Assembly: GCA_902787755.1 (NCBI GenBank)
Contig: CADAHL010000029.1
Span: 22,867-70,737, forward strand
Source of the DNA: Oscillospiraceae bacterium
Lineage (GTDB): Bacteria > Bacillota > Clostridia > Oscillospirales > Oscillospiraceae
Direction of reading: 5' to 3'
DNA: 47,871 bases
Shown: positions 47,232 to 47,871 of the stretch, one piece after another
How positions within the stretch are numbered: position 1 is the first letter of the stretch
How the letters are laid out: each line of letters opens with the position of its first letter
Notes under the pieces: model-generated
What the model was told of the DNA's origin: nothing
Database searches by the model: none
The model's input: the letters and a program-made list of their open reading frames with translations, nothing else
Made by a program: the position numbers and the translations under genes

Positions 47232-47372
47232 ATGAGTATTCTGGATATTTTGCTGCTGCTTCTGGTGGCCGCGGTGCTGGCTCTGGCCTTCCTCAGCCTG
47301 AGGAAGGGCCGAAAAAAGGGCGGCTGCGGCGGAAACTGCGAGGGCTGCCCCGGCTGCAGCGACAGGAGGTAG
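47232..47372 (+). CDS. FeoB-associated Cys-rich membrane protein (46 residues)
   Basis: A short gene: MSILDILLLLLVAAVLALAF, then a basic stretch LSLRKGRKKGG and a Cys-rich tail CGGNCEGCPGCSDRR with four cysteines. One membrane helix and C-x3-C-x2-C-x2-C spacing are typical of the small proteins that follow feoB in Firmicutes (FeoB-associated Cys-rich membrane protein), thought to help iron transfer. AGGAGG lies five bases before the ATG, immediately behind feoB. The next gene starts three bases after its stop, with its ribosome site inside this gene's end. Confidence 0.9.
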   Translation: MSILDILLLLLVAAVLALAFLSLRKGRKKGGCGGNCEGCPGCSDRR

Positions 47373-47375
47373 CGG

Positions 47376-47744
47376 ATGCAGAACCTTCTTCTTGGCCTGG
47401 CCCTGGCCGCGGTCCTGGCCTGGGCTGTGTGGCACAGCGTGAAAAAAGCGAAAAAAGGCGGCGGTTGCTGCGGAGAGCATGAGACCGTCGCTCTGGACCC
47501 GGTGAAGGACAGAAACCCTGCCCATTATCCCTACCTGGTGAGCCTGGAGCTCGGGGGCATGAGCTGCGAAAACTGCGCCCGCCGGGTGGCCAATGCGCTC
47601 AATGCTCTGGAGGGCGTTTGGGCCACGGTGGACCTGAACTCCCACCGCGCCGCGGTGCGCTGCAAAGAGCGGCCTGACGAGGAGAGCCTCCGAAGAGCCG
47701 TATCCCTGGCCGGCTACGCGGTCATGGACTATCGGGAGAACTGA
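47376..47744 (+). CDS. Membrane-anchored heavy-metal-associated (HMA) domain protein
   Basis: A 122-residue protein with an N-terminal membrane helix (about 3-20), a basic and Cys-containing linker KKAKKGGGCCGEHE, and a C-terminal ferredoxin-like HMA domain (about 52-120). The metal-binding motif GMSCENCARRV (CxxC, C64/C67) is followed by the usual V-N-x-x-x-x-A-V pattern. HMA domains normally carry Cu+ or similar soft metals, so its place as third gene behind feoB is unusual. It might handle iron or copper delivered at the same membrane site. AGGAGG precedes the ATG by six bases. It shares its first half's layout with the Cys-rich protein, perhaps a fusion of such a protein with an HMA domain. 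Confidence 0.85.
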   Translation: MQNLLLGLALAAVLAWAVWHSVKKAKKGGGCCGEHETVALDPVKDRNPAHYPYLVSLELGGMSCENCARRVANALNALEGVWATVDLNSHRAAVRCKERPDEESLRRAVSLAGYAVMDYREN

Positions 47745-47777
47745 GCGTTCCCCGGTTCGGCCCGTAAAACAGAAAAA

Positions 47778-47801
47778 GGGGCTGTCTCAAAAGGCAGCCC
47801 C
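47778..47801 (-). terminator. Hairpin at the right edge, probably for a leftward gene outside the window
   Basis: GGGGCTG/CAGCCCC stem. Read leftward it ends in T5; read rightward it is followed by GA6, so it may also stop feoAB transcription weakly. A second, imperfect GC hairpin (GGCAGCCGTCCCTT and GGGGCGGCTGTCGG) lies at about 47820-47856. Confidence 0.55.
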
Positions 47802-47871
47802 GAAAAAAGAGTAAAATAACGGCAGCCGTCCCTTGAAAGAGGGGCGGCTGTCGGCATATAATTTGGTTGTG

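Overview
The window reads as a GC-rich Clostridia chromosome, most likely order Oscillospirales (Oscillospiraceae/Ruminococcaceae-like). This rests on the clostridial RpoB/RpoC, a CIRCE-controlled hsp20, Gram-positive lipoboxes, LplB-type sugar ABC permeases, a FeoA-FeoB fusion with its Cys-rich partner, and the short GC-rich dispersed palindromes typical of gut members of this order. Assignment is from remembered protein and repeat style, not from a search.

Layout. 1-8.5 kb: an RluA-type pseudouridine synthase (-), a Na/Pi cotransporter with a PhoU tail (+), a repeat-filled spacer, a two-gene unit of unknown role (a possible winged-helix protein and a zinc-ribbon/TM/RCC1 protein), glutathione peroxidase (-) and a tRNA-dihydrouridine synthase (-, TTG start). 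8.6-13.6 kb: a coiled-coil membrane protein, a GNAT acetyltransferase, a four-helix-bundle protein, a 24-bp tandem-repeat and hairpin array, tRNA-Leu(GAG) and a GT-C mannosyltransferase-like protein. 13.6-21.3 kb: rpoB-rpoC from their own promoter. Each is broken by a short frame-shifting deletion (about 34 and 32 bp) that removes an invariant motif; these are most likely assembly errors. 21.4-24.8 kb: an unknown membrane protein, CIRCE-hsp20, and a MOSC protein overlapping mnmA.

24.9-42.7 kb is the accessory core: an apparent fructan/fructo-oligosaccharide utilisation locus. It has two related LacI regulators, a 1464-residue lipoprotein built of about nine CBM-like repeats, a divergent-motif GH32 lipoprotein, a YesL-like membrane protein with an unknown partner, and one six-gene operon: two LplB/LplC-type permeases, a solute-binding lipoprotein, a cytoplasmic GH32 enzyme, a PfkB fructokinase and an MsmX-like ATPase. 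The logical flow is capture and cutting at the cell surface, import, cytoplasmic hydrolysis and phosphorylation of fructose. The two structural operons share the motif GTGCAAATGCAC in their promoter regions, which suggests one regulon.

42.7-44.7 kb is a repeat-rich island with a PD-(D/E)XK nuclease-like gene and a small gene with a stop at codon 7. 44.8-47.8 kb carries feoAB, a 46-residue Cys-rich FeoB partner and a membrane-anchored HMA protein.
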